Origin: Ferruginibacter sp. | Lineage (GTDB): Bacteria > Bacteroidota > Bacteroidia > Chitinophagales > Chitinophagaceae | DNA length: 8,785 nt | Assembly: GCA_018882645.1 (NCBI GenBank) | Contig: VERM01000049.1 | Coordinates: 1-8,785 of the forward strand | Direction: 5' to 3' | In this document: positions 1 to 7,239 of the stretch, piece after piece | Position numbering within the stretch: position 1 is the first letter of the stretch | Layout: each line of letters begins with the position of its first letter | The notes under the pieces: model-generated | What the model saw: the letters and a program-made list of their open reading frames with translations, nothing else | Told to the model about the DNA's origin: nothing | The model's database searches: none | Program-made: the position numbers and the translations under genes

Positions 1-648
1 GTTATCATGTTTACCGGCTATCAACAAAACCGGTTTTTTTGTATGTCTTAATATACTCGTTCTTTCCGGTCTGTTCATCATGGCTTCGTAATATTGAATC
101 AGATTTTCCGGAGGAAACTTACCTCCAGTTTCAATAATTTTTGTGATAACGTCTTTATGTTTTGAAGGGGTATGAAAAAGTCCGGGTACGGCAGTTTCAA
201 GGAACGCTCGGCTCCCATTTGTTGCAATGAATTGTATTGCCTTTCTTCTGGTTTTAATTTTTTCCTCGCTATCTGCCAATGCTGTCGAATGAAACAAGCC
301 AAAAGCATACAAATCATCTTTATATTTTTCTGCATAAGCCAGTGTAATGTATCCCCCCATACTGTGACCGATCATTACAAACGAGGAAAGCTGTTCATTC
401 GACACAATCATTTTCACACATTCAGCATAATCATCGATTGTAATATTGTTGGTACGGAGCGGATCCGACTTTCCGGATCCCGGCAGGTCGGGAACAACCA
501 GTTTATATCGGGTTGAGAGAAAATCAATCTGTCTTTGCCAGATATGTCCATCTTCGCCAAATCCATGCAGCAACATTACTGGCAATCCTTCTCCAAAAAT
601 TCTGTAGGTAATGCAGCAGTTATTATATTCGATATTTTTTTCTGTCAT
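1..648 (-). CDS. Alpha/beta fold hydrolase, C-terminus cut off by the window edge
   Basis: This reading frame stays open for 216 codons from ATG at 648 to base 1, so the C-terminus is missing. The protein shows the alpha/beta-hydrolase core in order: the oxyanion segment LLHGFGEDGHIW (about 26-37), the PDLPGSGKSDP strand/turn (53-63), and the nucleophile elbow GHSMGG with Ser96. After the cap region comes VLLIAGKHD, where Asp215 is the likely catalytic acid. The catalytic His would lie beyond the edge. No signal peptide is seen, so the protein is probably cytoplasmic. The family covers esterases, lipases, MenH-like and haloperoxidase-like enzymes, and the substrate cannot be read from the sequence. 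It starts 24 bp after the stop of the Lnb-like gene on the same strand, which suggests cotranscription. No Shine-Dalgarno sequence precedes the start. A small hairpin (656-668, 5-bp stem, 3-nt loop) lies in the gap. Confidence 0.9.
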   Translation of the reverse strand, partial: MTEKNIEYNNCCITYRIFGEGLPVMLLHGFGEDGHIWQRQIDFLSTRYKLVVPDLPGSGKSDPLRTNNITIDDYAECVKMIVSNEQLSSFVMIGHSMGGYITLAYAEKYKDDLYAFGLFHSTALADSEEKIKTRRKAIQFIATNGSRAFLETAVPGLFHTPSKHKDVITKIIETGGKFPPENLIQYYEAMMNRPERTSILRHTKKPVLLIAGKHDN

Positions 649-672
649 TTGATGCTGTAGCAGCTACATGAG

Positions 673-1821
673 TTATGAAGATTGGTTCTTTAGAGATCGA
701 ATCAGAATTAAAAGCACAACAGGTATGAGCGCGGCATTCAAAGTTTGAGGAAGGAAAAACCATGAAATCAGTGTTAAGCCAGACAACAATGCTGTATAAA
801 AAAGATATTTTTTTATGAACGTTTTTTTGCTGTTCAATCCAAATGAAAGTAGAATATGGCTGGGTACTGCCCAGAGTAAATTGAAATTATTTTTTGTCAT
901 GCTGTGATCTGTAGCAAACCACATCAACAACAAAATGATGCCCAACAATCCAGTTGTACCATAAAGTATTCTGTCAAATATATTCAGGCTGTTAAGTATA
1001 ATTTTATTTTTAGAGAAACTCAACAAAGAGATGAGCACCAGAAACATACTGAATAAAAAAGCCGGAGATGAGAAAAATGCACTTTCATTTTTTTTATCAA
1101 ATTGAAAAAGTACTTTTTTTTCTTTTATGATTATTGATTTTTCATTCATATCCAGAGCGGACATCAGATTATCAGGTAAAAACTGTTGTTCATTTGCAGT
1201 CATCACTTTATCGGTAGGCGCTCCCAGCAAAATATCGATTCCTAATTTACTCCATTGTTGACCGCCACGATCCAGATAAGTATGTATGGCTTCCCTGAAC
1301 CTGGTTTTGGCCGGCATCACATGTTGGGTCGGCAGCTGTGTTTTTTTGAACTTTGAAATGATATCCCTGATTCTGGTGGTGCAGTTGTCCAGGAAAAAAT
1401 CATATTTATAGTATTTGTTTTCCTCTTTTGAATTTTCAAGAAGTGCTCGTTGAATCGATTCGGCTTCTTCTTTCGACAAATCAAGCACTTGTTCGGTGAT
1501 GCCTCTTTGCATCATCTGATAATTGTAAGCAAAATTTTCAAATTCATCTACACTGACATAGTAGAGCAATTTTCCTTTCATGAATTTCACATAAAAATCA
1601 TCATCGAAATTGAACGTGCCATAATTGTACACATAGTCGGTTCCTCTGATGCTGTCTGTTATTCTGATTGCACTATGTCCAAAAATCGAATAAAGTTCAT
1701 CTCCCGGTGCGCAGGTAAGCAATGATATTCTTAGCCTGGAGGATTCTTGTGCCTGTGCATTGTTTTGCCGGGAAAACAGAAGAATTGAAATGTAAAAAAT
1801 CGTAACAAGAAACTTCTTCAT
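673..1821 (-). CDS. lnb: Lnb-like (DUF4105) membrane protein, putative lipoprotein N-acyltransferase
   Basis: The 382-residue protein begins with a hydrophobic signal or anchor (about 1-24). A periplasmic domain of the Lnb-N/DUF4105 type follows: LLTCAPGDELYSIFGHSAIRI (34-54), the YNYGTFNFDD segment (65-74), FMKGKLLYYVSV (80-91), YDFFLDNCTTRIRDI (140-154), and a WSKLGIDILLGAPTD segment near 190-204. His49 and Cys147 are the likely catalytic pair, as in papain-like folds. The C-terminus has about five hydrophobic helices (roughly 253-269, 286-304, 313-330, 341-357, 360-378), matching the five-helix domain paired with Lnb-N. From memory, Lnb of Bacteroides N-acylates lipoproteins in place of Lnt. 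The activity here is inferred, since DUF4105 paralogues of other function exist. The gene starts 30 bp after the guaB stop and is probably read from the guaB promoter. The ATG fits the signal peptide and follows an A-rich leader without a Shine-Dalgarno sequence. Confidence 0.75.
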   Translation of the reverse strand: MKKFLVTIFYISILLFSRQNNAQAQESSRLRISLLTCAPGDELYSIFGHSAIRITDSIRGTDYVYNYGTFNFDDDFYVKFMKGKLLYYVSVDEFENFAYNYQMMQRGITEQVLDLSKEEAESIQRALLENSKEENKYYKYDFFLDNCTTRIRDIISKFKKTQLPTQHVMPAKTRFREAIHTYLDRGGQQWSKLGIDILLGAPTDKVMTANEQQFLPDNLMSALDMNEKSIIIKEKKVLFQFDKKNESAFFSSPAFLFSMFLVLISLLSFSKNKIILNSLNIFDRILYGTTGLLGIILLLMWFATDHSMTKNNFNLLWAVPSHILLSFGLNSKKTFIKKYLFYTALLSGLTLISWFFLPQTLNAALIPVVLLILIRSLKNQSS

Positions 1822-1851
1822 TTTTGTATATCAAATATGTTTAGCCAATTG

Positions 1852-3345
1852 TTATCTGCTGTAGTTTGGCGCTTCTTTGGTGATAAAAATATCATGTGCA
1901 TGGCTTTCACGAATGCCCGCGTGTGTAATTTGTATGAATTCTGCTTTTTGAAGTGCTTTGATATTTGATGCACCGCAATATCCCATTCCAGCTCTGAGGC
2001 CTCCAGTGTATTGATGTACCACTTCTTTTAAATGTCCTTTGAATGCAACCCTGCCTTCAATACCTTCCGGAACGAATTTTTTGACATCAGACTCTATATG
2101 CTGAAAATATCTGTCGCTGCTTCCCTGTGCCATTGCGCCCAGCGATCCCATGCCACGATATTGTTTGAATTTTCTTCCTTCATATATAATTGTTTCGCCT
2201 GGGCTCTCTTCTGTTCCGGCAAATACATTGCCCATCATCACACATGAAGCCCCTGCTGCCAGTGCTTTTACCATATCACCTGTGTATCTTATTCCTCCAT
2301 CACTTATAATTCCGGTTTTTGTATTTTTCAATGCCCGGGCAACTTCCATCACAGCAGTGATCTGGGGTACACCAGTGCCGGCTACAATTCTGGTTGTACA
2401 GATAGAACCCGGTCCGATGCCCACTTTCACTGCATTCGCCCCTGCATCTGCCAATGCTCTTGCTCCAGCAGCGGTAGCAATATTTCCTGCAATCACGGGT
2501 AATTTTTTATTCATTTTTTTGATTTGTCTGAGTGCATGAATCACACCTTTGGTATGGCCATGCGCACTATCCAGACAAACAATATCCACTCCAACATTTT
2601 GCAGTGCATCTACTCTTTCAGCCAGATCAGCAGTAATGCCAATTCCGGCTCCGACGAGTAATCTTCCATAGCCGTCTTTTACTGAATTGGGATGGCTTTT
2701 GAGTTTTAAAATATCACCAAAAGTAACCAACCCGATAAGCCTGCCGCTTTTGTCAACTATAGGTAATTTTTCAACCTTATTTTTTTTGAAAAGGAGTTCT
2801 GCTTTTTTGAGATCTGTACCTTCAGGTGCAGTAATTAGATTTTCGGAAGTCATTACAGTGCTGACTTTATTCTTGAGATTGGTTTCAAATCTCAGATCAC
2901 GATTGGTCAGAATGCCAACCAATTTATATTGCTTATCAACAATTGGAATTCCTCCAATTTTATTTTCCTTCATCAGTGAAAGTGCCTGACCAATAGTGGC
3001 ATCAGGGTTGAGTGTGATGGGATCAATAATCAAACCGCTTTCGCTTCTCTTTACTTTTCTAACTTGTTCTGCTTGCTGTTGCACGCTCATGTTTTTGTGC
3101 AGTATCCCTAATCCTCCTTCTCTTGCAAGAGCGATGGCAAGGGAGGCTTCAGTAACTGTGTCCATTGCTGCACTGAGCATAGGTATATTTAATTTAAGAT
3201 CGGGTGTCAGATGCGTGGTTATATCCACATCTTTTGGTAAAATTTCAGAGTAAGATGGAACCAGAAGAATGTCGTCGAATGTAAGCCCGTTTCTGATATT
3301 CTTATGGGATGAAGCAGACTGTTGAGGATTAATTTTACTTGCCAT
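1852..3345 (-). CDS. guaB: Inosine-5'-monophosphate dehydrogenase
   Basis: IMPDH oxidises IMP to XMP with NAD+, the committed step of GMP synthesis, in the cytoplasm. From ATG at 3345 the protein has 497 residues, the usual bacterial length. It shows the N-terminal barrel start GLTFDDILLVPSYSE, then two CBS domains (about 95-215; ATIGQALSLMKENKIGGIPIVD and a second MT..LITAPEGTDLKKAELLFKK copy). The barrel resumes with the catalytic loop GPGSICTTRIVAGTGVPQ, nucleophile Cys316. The IMP-binding DGGIRYTGD and GNVFAGTEESPGE segments and the flap RGMGSLGAMAQGSSDRY follow. A TTG two codons upstream (3351) is in frame, but it overlaps a promoter-like TATCTTTG, and ATG is the natural start. Intact CBS domains suggest purine-nucleotide control, as known for the family. 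The Lnb-like gene follows 30 bp downstream. Confidence 0.98.
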   Translation of the reverse strand: MASKINPQQSASSHKNIRNGLTFDDILLVPSYSEILPKDVDITTHLTPDLKLNIPMLSAAMDTVTEASLAIALAREGGLGILHKNMSVQQQAEQVRKVKRSESGLIIDPITLNPDATIGQALSLMKENKIGGIPIVDKQYKLVGILTNRDLRFETNLKNKVSTVMTSENLITAPEGTDLKKAELLFKKNKVEKLPIVDKSGRLIGLVTFGDILKLKSHPNSVKDGYGRLLVGAGIGITADLAERVDALQNVGVDIVCLDSAHGHTKGVIHALRQIKKMNKKLPVIAGNIATAAGARALADAGANAVKVGIGPGSICTTRIVAGTGVPQITAVMEVARALKNTKTGIISDGGIRYTGDMVKALAAGASCVMMGNVFAGTEESPGETIIYEGRKFKQYRGMGSLGAMAQGSSDRYFQHIESDVKKFVPEGIEGRVAFKGHLKEVVHQYTGGLRAGMGYCGASNIKALQKAEFIQITHAGIRESHAHDIFITKEAPNYSR

Positions 3346-3348
3346 AGG

Positions 3349-3377
3349 CAAAGATAGGTTGATTTTTTAAATCTCAA
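3349..3377 (-). promoter_or_regulatory. Candidate Bacteroidota-type promoter of guaB
   Basis: Read on the minus strand, TATCTTTG (3356-3349) matches the Bacteroidota -7 consensus TAnnTTTG exactly. A TTG (3377-3375) lies 18 nt upstream, close to the usual spacing for the -33 element. Transcription would begin only a few bases after the box, at or next to the guaB ATG (3345-3343), giving a leaderless or nearly leaderless mRNA. The match is seen in the sequence; promoter activity is inferred. Confidence 0.5.
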
Positions 3378-3389
3378 TGAAATCAACCT
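3356..3389. repeat. Perfect 10-bp inverted repeat between dprA and guaB, possible operator
   Basis: The left arm AGGTTGATTT (3356-3365) and right arm AAATCAACCT (3380-3389) are perfect reverse complements separated by 14 bp. The arms flank the -33/-7 spacer of the candidate guaB promoter: the TTG element lies in the central 14 bp and the first base of the -7 box is the last base of one arm. That geometry suits a dimeric repressor site. It could also fold as a hairpin at the 3' end of dprA mRNA, but no U-tract follows, so it is a poor intrinsic terminator. Confidence 0.6.
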
Positions 3390-3418
3390 GTAACGATAGA
3401 TAAAAGTTCAGTTAAATA

Positions 3419-4519
3419 TCAATTCAGAGCATACATTTTTCCCGGCAGTACATTTATGATGCCATGTATTTCAAGATTCAGTAATGCGCCTGCAATTGAT
3501 GAGCTGCTCAAGCCGCTATTCAGGTGAATTTCATCAATTCCTATTGCTTTATTGTCTTTAAAAAGATTTATGATGGTTTTTTCTGAAGTGGTCAGTTCAG
3601 AAAATAGTTCTCTTTGTTTTATTTTTTCTGTCCGATTTATTTTTTTCCAGTTCATCATTTGAATAAGGTCTTCTGCGCCAGTAATCAGAGAGGCCTTATT
3701 GTGTTTAATGAGCATATTACAGCCTTCACTTTTTATATCATTTGTTCTTCCGGGTATGGCAAACACATCTTTATTATACCCATTGGCGAGTTCTGCGGTT
3801 ATAAGGGATCCTCCTTTTTCGCCGGACTCAATGATTATTACGGCATCACATATTCCTGCAGTTATTCTGTTTCTTTTGGGGAAATTTTGTTTGTCGGGTT
3901 TGCACCCGCTTGTGAATTCTGTGAGTAATCCCCCGCATTCAGCAATTGTTTTTGCCAGCGATTTATTCTGAGAAGGATAAAGAGTATCAAGGCCATGTGC
4001 CAAAATTGCAAGGGTAGGAGTGCTGTTTTTAATGGCTGTTTTATGCGCAATAGTATCTATGCCATAAGCAAGACCGCTGACGATTAAAGCATGTTGATCC
4101 TTTAAATCGTCAATCAATTTTTCACAGACGATTTTGCCATAATCACTAGGGTTTCTTGTACCTACGACCGAAATGATTTTCTCCGCATTAAGGTTGATAT
4201 TTCCTTTCATATATAATAGTGGCGGGCTATCATAGCAGTGTAAAAGTCTTTTGGGGTAGTTTGAATCTGTTATGAATAGGGGCGTGATTTTGAATTTTTC
4301 AATAAAAAATATCTCTTTTTCGCAGCGTTCAAAATCGTTGAATTTTTTGATGGCACTTGCTCTTACAGAACCGATGCCTTCTATTTTTTCAAGTTGTTTT
4401 CGGGGAGCCTTAAAAACTGAGGCAGCATCACCATATTGCTGTATTAGAGATTTGGCATGAATATCTCCAATGTTGGGTGTTTTCGTGAGTGCAATCTGAT
4501 AGATTAAATCATTGTTCAT
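3419..4519 (-). CDS. dprA: DNA-processing protein DprA (Smf)
   Basis: DprA binds incoming single-stranded DNA during natural transformation, shields it and loads RecA. It is cytoplasmic. The 366-residue protein has the full long architecture. An N-terminal helix-hairpin-helix/SAM-like region (about 10-60, including IEGIGSVRASAI) comes first. The Rossmann-like DprA domain follows: VVGTRNPSDYG (118-128), IVSGLAYGIDTIAH, ILAHGLDTLYPSQN, FPKRNRITAGICDAVIIIES, GGSLITAELA and FAIPGRTND. A C-terminal winged helix (about 305-366, ending NVLPGKMYALN) closes the protein. No key motif is missing. The gene starts 21 bp after the PorE-like stop and is probably cotranscribed with it. The ATG at 4519 is chosen because the HhH region begins right after it. 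That ATG lies in the loop of a hairpin. DprA is widespread and also kept in species not known to be competent, so competence itself is not shown. Confidence 0.97.
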   Translation of the reverse strand: MNNDLIYQIALTKTPNIGDIHAKSLIQQYGDAASVFKAPRKQLEKIEGIGSVRASAIKKFNDFERCEKEIFFIEKFKITPLFITDSNYPKRLLHCYDSPPLLYMKGNINLNAEKIISVVGTRNPSDYGKIVCEKLIDDLKDQHALIVSGLAYGIDTIAHKTAIKNSTPTLAILAHGLDTLYPSQNKSLAKTIAECGGLLTEFTSGCKPDKQNFPKRNRITAGICDAVIIIESGEKGGSLITAELANGYNKDVFAIPGRTNDIKSEGCNMLIKHNKASLITGAEDLIQMMNWKKINRTEKIKQRELFSELTTSEKTIINLFKDNKAIGIDEIHLNSGLSSSSIAGALLNLEIHGIINVLPGKMYALN

Positions 4520-4530
4520 TTGACAATGAT
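4508..4530 (-). promoter_or_regulatory. Hairpin with the dprA start codon in its loop
   Basis: Arms ATCATTGT (4508-4515) and ACAATGAT (4523-4530) are perfect 8-bp reverse complements around a 7-nt loop. In the mRNA the loop is CAAATGA and contains the dprA AUG. The structure spans the 21-bp gap after the PorE-like gene and the first dprA codons. It could present or hide the start codon. The repeat is plain in the sequence, but a regulatory role is inference, and the stem is AU-rich. Confidence 0.4.
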
Positions 4531-4540
4531 AGAAGAAATC

Positions 4541-6475
4541 TCAATTGGAAATTACGTTTATTTCTGTCCTTCTGTTGAGGCTTTTCCCATGTTCGGTATC
4601 GTTTGAAGCTACCGGCTTTTCATCGCCAAATCCTTTTGGAACCAGTCTTTCTTTTTTTATTCCCTTTGAAGTGAGGTAATTGACAACGGACTTGGCTCTG
4701 TTTATACTCAATAACAGATTTGCATTTTTCTTTCCAACATTATCGGTATGTCCGCTAATTTGCAGAATCAGTTTAGGGTTATCATTCAACAGCTTTACAA
4801 GGTTGTCTAGTTCAATCAATGATGAAGGTTGTAATGAAAATTTATTATTGTCAAAAAAGATATTCTTTAAAACCACGGATGCGCCCGCCTCTATAGGCTG
4901 TAACGGAATATTTAATGTATAGAACGAATCAATGCTGTTAACGGGTATGGAGAAATGATCAGAATAAAACAAATAGCCCTTTCGGTTTACATTGAAAATA
5001 TAATCTTTTCCTTCAGGTAAAACTGCGAGATAATGGCCATCTTCATCCGTTTGCAATAATGATATTGTTCTCCCGGTATTGATCTCAGTCAGTTCAACAG
5101 AAGAAGGTAATCCTGCATTTGTTTTTTTATCGGTTACTTTTCCTTGAATCCAAAGTGTTCTGGTCGCTGTCACATTCCTGTTCAACTCTATCTGATAAAT
5201 GTCAAGTTTATTGTCATTGCTGTTTCTGCTACTTGAATAGTAAGCCGTTTTTCCGTCAGAAGCCACGTATAAAGTTCCTTCGTCATCAATGGAATTTATA
5301 GGATATCCAAGATTGAATGGAGTTGTCCAGTTTTCTTCATTCGTTTTCTTTGACATAAAAATATCAAGCTTGCCATAACCCTGATGTTTGTTGCTGTTGA
5401 AGTAAAATGTTTGATTGTCTGAATGAATGAATGGAGAATATTCGTTTCCTGACGTATTGATTATGGGTCCTAAATTCTCCGGACGTCCCCATGTGCCATC
5501 CGCCTGAACATGAGAAACCCAAATGTCATACCCGCCATATCCTCCTTTACGATTGCTGCAAAAATACAAGTCTCTTTTGTCTGGGGATAGAGAGGGTTGA
5601 GCCTCCCAGGCTTCGGTATTTACTTTGTTTCCTAAATTAAAGGCTTCCGTCCAATTGCCGTTTTTGAGGCGGTAAGATATGTAGAGGTCGCAGCTTCCGA
5701 AACCTTGTTGATAATTACAACCAGTGAAAATAATACAGTCCCCATCCTGAGATATGGTTTGAGCGCCTTCATTGTCGGCAGTATTGATGTCGCCTTCTAC
5801 TGCCTTTGCTTCACTCCATTTTCCATTGATCCAATCACTCACATAAAAGTCTTCGTTTCGTGAAACTCTTCTTGTAAAAATCATTTTTTTTCTGTCAATA
5901 GTCAAACAAGGAAAATATTCTGAATAATCACTGTTTATTCCGGAGCCCACATTGACCGGATTGAAGTAATAGTTGTCTTTGTTTTGTTTTTTATAGTTTA
6001 TTGCAAAATCGAATGTGGATTTACGATATGAGGCTGCCTGTTTACTCTGTTCATTCAATCCCGGAGTTTGAATGAAGCTGTCAATGGCTAGAGCCGCTTT
6101 TTCAAATTCTCCCATACCCGCCAATGAAATTGAATAGGGGAGGTGGTAATTGAATGAGAATTTCGGATCCAGTGTGAATGCTTTTTCATAATACATTACA
6201 GAGGAGTCATATTTCTTCAATTCGGCATAAATGCTGCCCATAGATAAAAAAGCTTCTACATAATCGGGTTCAATTTTTATAGCTTTACCAATTTTTGCTA
6301 TGGCATCTCTATATTGATTGTTTTCGGCCAAATCATAGGCCTCTTCATAAATTCGTTTGGCTTTTTTATTCACTTTCTCCGGATCATACCATTGGCAGTA
6401 AGAACTTTTATTTGTAAATACAAAGGCTAATAGCAGAATAAATAGTTGACGATAGATGGGTATAATTTTCGGCAT
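4541..6475 (-). CDS. PorE-like multidomain protein: TPR, PD40 beta-propeller, regulatory-like domain, OmpA domain
   Basis: The 644-residue exported protein has a signal peptide (about 1-27) and TPR repeats (about 40-140, e.g. YEEAYDLAENNQYRDAIAKI). PD40/WD40-like propeller blades follow (about 185-425), marked by repeated S.D...YF.SNR.GGYG..DI.. motifs such as DLYFCSNRKGGYGGYDIW. Next is a carboxypeptidase-regulatory-like fold (about 440-525; IQGKVTDKKTNAGLPSSVEL). A C-terminal OmpA peptidoglycan-binding domain ends it (about 535-644), with FFDNNKF, SGHTDNVG and NRRTEINVI. This order equals that reported for PorE (PG1058) of the Porphyromonas gingivalis type IX secretion system, so a periplasmic, peptidoglycan-linked T9SS accessory role is inferred. 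Other OmpA proteins share parts of the layout, and no other por/gld gene is nearby, so I give no symbol. Cys27 follows SSY, which is not a good lipobox; S-x-C before Gln fits signal peptidase I. The dprA gene follows after 21 bp. Confidence 0.85.
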   Translation of the reverse strand: MPKIIPIYRQLFILLLAFVFTNKSSYCQWYDPEKVNKKAKRIYEEAYDLAENNQYRDAIAKIGKAIKIEPDYVEAFLSMGSIYAELKKYDSSVMYYEKAFTLDPKFSFNYHLPYSISLAGMGEFEKAALAIDSFIQTPGLNEQSKQAASYRKSTFDFAINYKKQNKDNYYFNPVNVGSGINSDYSEYFPCLTIDRKKMIFTRRVSRNEDFYVSDWINGKWSEAKAVEGDINTADNEGAQTISQDGDCIIFTGCNYQQGFGSCDLYISYRLKNGNWTEAFNLGNKVNTEAWEAQPSLSPDKRDLYFCSNRKGGYGGYDIWVSHVQADGTWGRPENLGPIINTSGNEYSPFIHSDNQTFYFNSNKHQGYGKLDIFMSKKTNEENWTTPFNLGYPINSIDDEGTLYVASDGKTAYYSSSRNSNDNKLDIYQIELNRNVTATRTLWIQGKVTDKKTNAGLPSSVELTEINTGRTISLLQTDEDGHYLAVLPEGKDYIFNVNRKGYLFYSDHFSIPVNSIDSFYTLNIPLQPIEAGASVVLKNIFFDNNKFSLQPSSLIELDNLVKLLNDNPKLILQISGHTDNVGKKNANLLLSINRAKSVVNYLTSKGIKKERLVPKGFGDEKPVASNDTEHGKSLNRRTEINVISN

Positions 6476-6505
6476 TGCATGATTTTTATGTAATGAAGAT
6501 ATTGT

Positions 6506-6531
6506 AAAAAAAGAAGAAGCTAACCCCTTCT
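6506..6531 (-). terminator. Weak intrinsic terminator candidate after queE
   Basis: On the minus strand, AGAAG (6531-6527) pairs with CTTCT (6519-6515) across a 7-nt loop, followed by TC and a run of seven T (6512-6506). The stem is short (5 bp), so this is only a candidate. It would separate queE from the PorE-like gene, whose 91-bp upstream gap is the largest between minus-strand genes here. Confidence 0.3.
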
Positions 6532-6566
6532 GCTGTGAATGTTTTGTAAAAATTGTAAAGGCTAAC

Positions 6567-7214
6567 TCAGGGGACCTGAATGTATTTGTGTATTTGCAGA
6601 GACAGCTCCCATTCGGGATGTTGATGTATATAATCTATAATCAATGGCATCATAATATTGGATTTTCCCCATTCAGGCTGAAGGTAGAGTTTACAATCCT
6701 TATGTACTAGGGAGGCGTATTTTTCTGCCCATTCAAAATCAGATTGATTATAAATCACAATTTTCAATTCGTTTGCTGTTGGCAGTATTTCAGGCAGAGG
6801 GGATTTGAATTTTTTAGGAGAGAGGCAAATCCAGTTCCATTTTCCGCTGAGGGGATGAGATCCCGATGTTTCAATATTTGTTTGATACCCTTTTTGATTC
6901 AAGCCAAATGTAAGTTCATCCAGATTATGCATCAGCGGTTCACCGCCGGTAATGACAATAATCGGCTTTGCATTTTTTCCGTTTATTTGATTTTGATTCT
7001 CTTCAATGATATGAATAATCTCATTCACAGATAATTTTGGATGGTTTTCTGCATCCCAGCTTTCTTTGACATCACACCATACGCAACCTACATCACATCC
7101 TCCCAATCTGATAAAGTAGGCCGCTCGCCCCTGATGAAAGCCTTCTCCCTGAATGGTATAGAAATGTTCCATTACAGGAAGCACTTGCTCGATATCATTT
7201 TGTTTTATTGACAA
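6567..7214 (-). CDS. queE: 7-carboxy-7-deazaguanine synthase (radical SAM)
   Basis: QueE converts 6-carboxy-5,6,7,8-tetrahydropterin, made from GTP, to 7-carboxy-7-deazaguanine on the way to preQ0 and queuosine in tRNA. It is a cytoplasmic [4Fe-4S] radical SAM enzyme. The cluster motif is CDVGCVWC (Cys40, Cys44, Cys47 in the 215-residue form), preceded by MEHFYTIQGEGFHQGRAAYF and followed by the SAM-binding GGEPLMH and by ETSGSHPL and WICLSPKK. All are typical of Bacteroidota QueE, as is the C-terminal LQPEWGKSN...LQIHKY. The start is uncertain: TTG at 7214 (215 aa), GTG at 7184 (205 aa) and ATG at 7172 (201 aa) are all in frame, downstream of an in-frame stop at 7247-7245. Homologues I recall carry the LPxMEEFYT segment, which disfavours the ATG. 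The gene begins about 25 bp after folD, so the two are probably cotranscribed. No queC, queD or queF is in the window. Confidence 0.95.
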   Translation of the reverse strand: MSIKQNDIEQVLPVMEHFYTIQGEGFHQGRAAYFIRLGGCDVGCVWCDVKESWDAENHPKLSVNEIIHIIEENQNQINGKNAKPIIVITGGEPLMHNLDELTFGLNQKGYQTNIETSGSHPLSGKWNWICLSPKKFKSPLPEILPTANELKIVIYNQSDFEWAEKYASLVHKDCKLYLQPEWGKSNIMMPLIIDYIHQHPEWELSLQIHKYIQVP

Positions 7215-7239
7215 TCTGTTTGGAATGGTATGGTTATAG

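Noticed and set aside
461..481. Two GGATCC palindromes close together
   Set aside because: They encode the conserved PGSGKSDP turn of the hydrolase and look like a coincidence of codon choice.
172..516. A 114-codon plus-strand open frame at the left end (and a minus-strand frame at 99-335)
   Set aside because: Both overlap the alpha/beta hydrolase frame, whose motifs (HGFG, GHSMGG, GKHD) are convincing.
656..668. TGTAG/CTACA hairpin before the hydrolase start
   Set aside because: It has a 5-bp stem with a 3-nt loop and no T-run; such repeats are expected by chance in a window of this size.
2150..2539. A 129-codon open frame on the plus strand, with others opposite guaB (2687-2989, 2996-3253)
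   Set aside because: They lie wholly antisense to the strongly supported guaB, show no domain or signal peptide of their own, and arise from its codon use.
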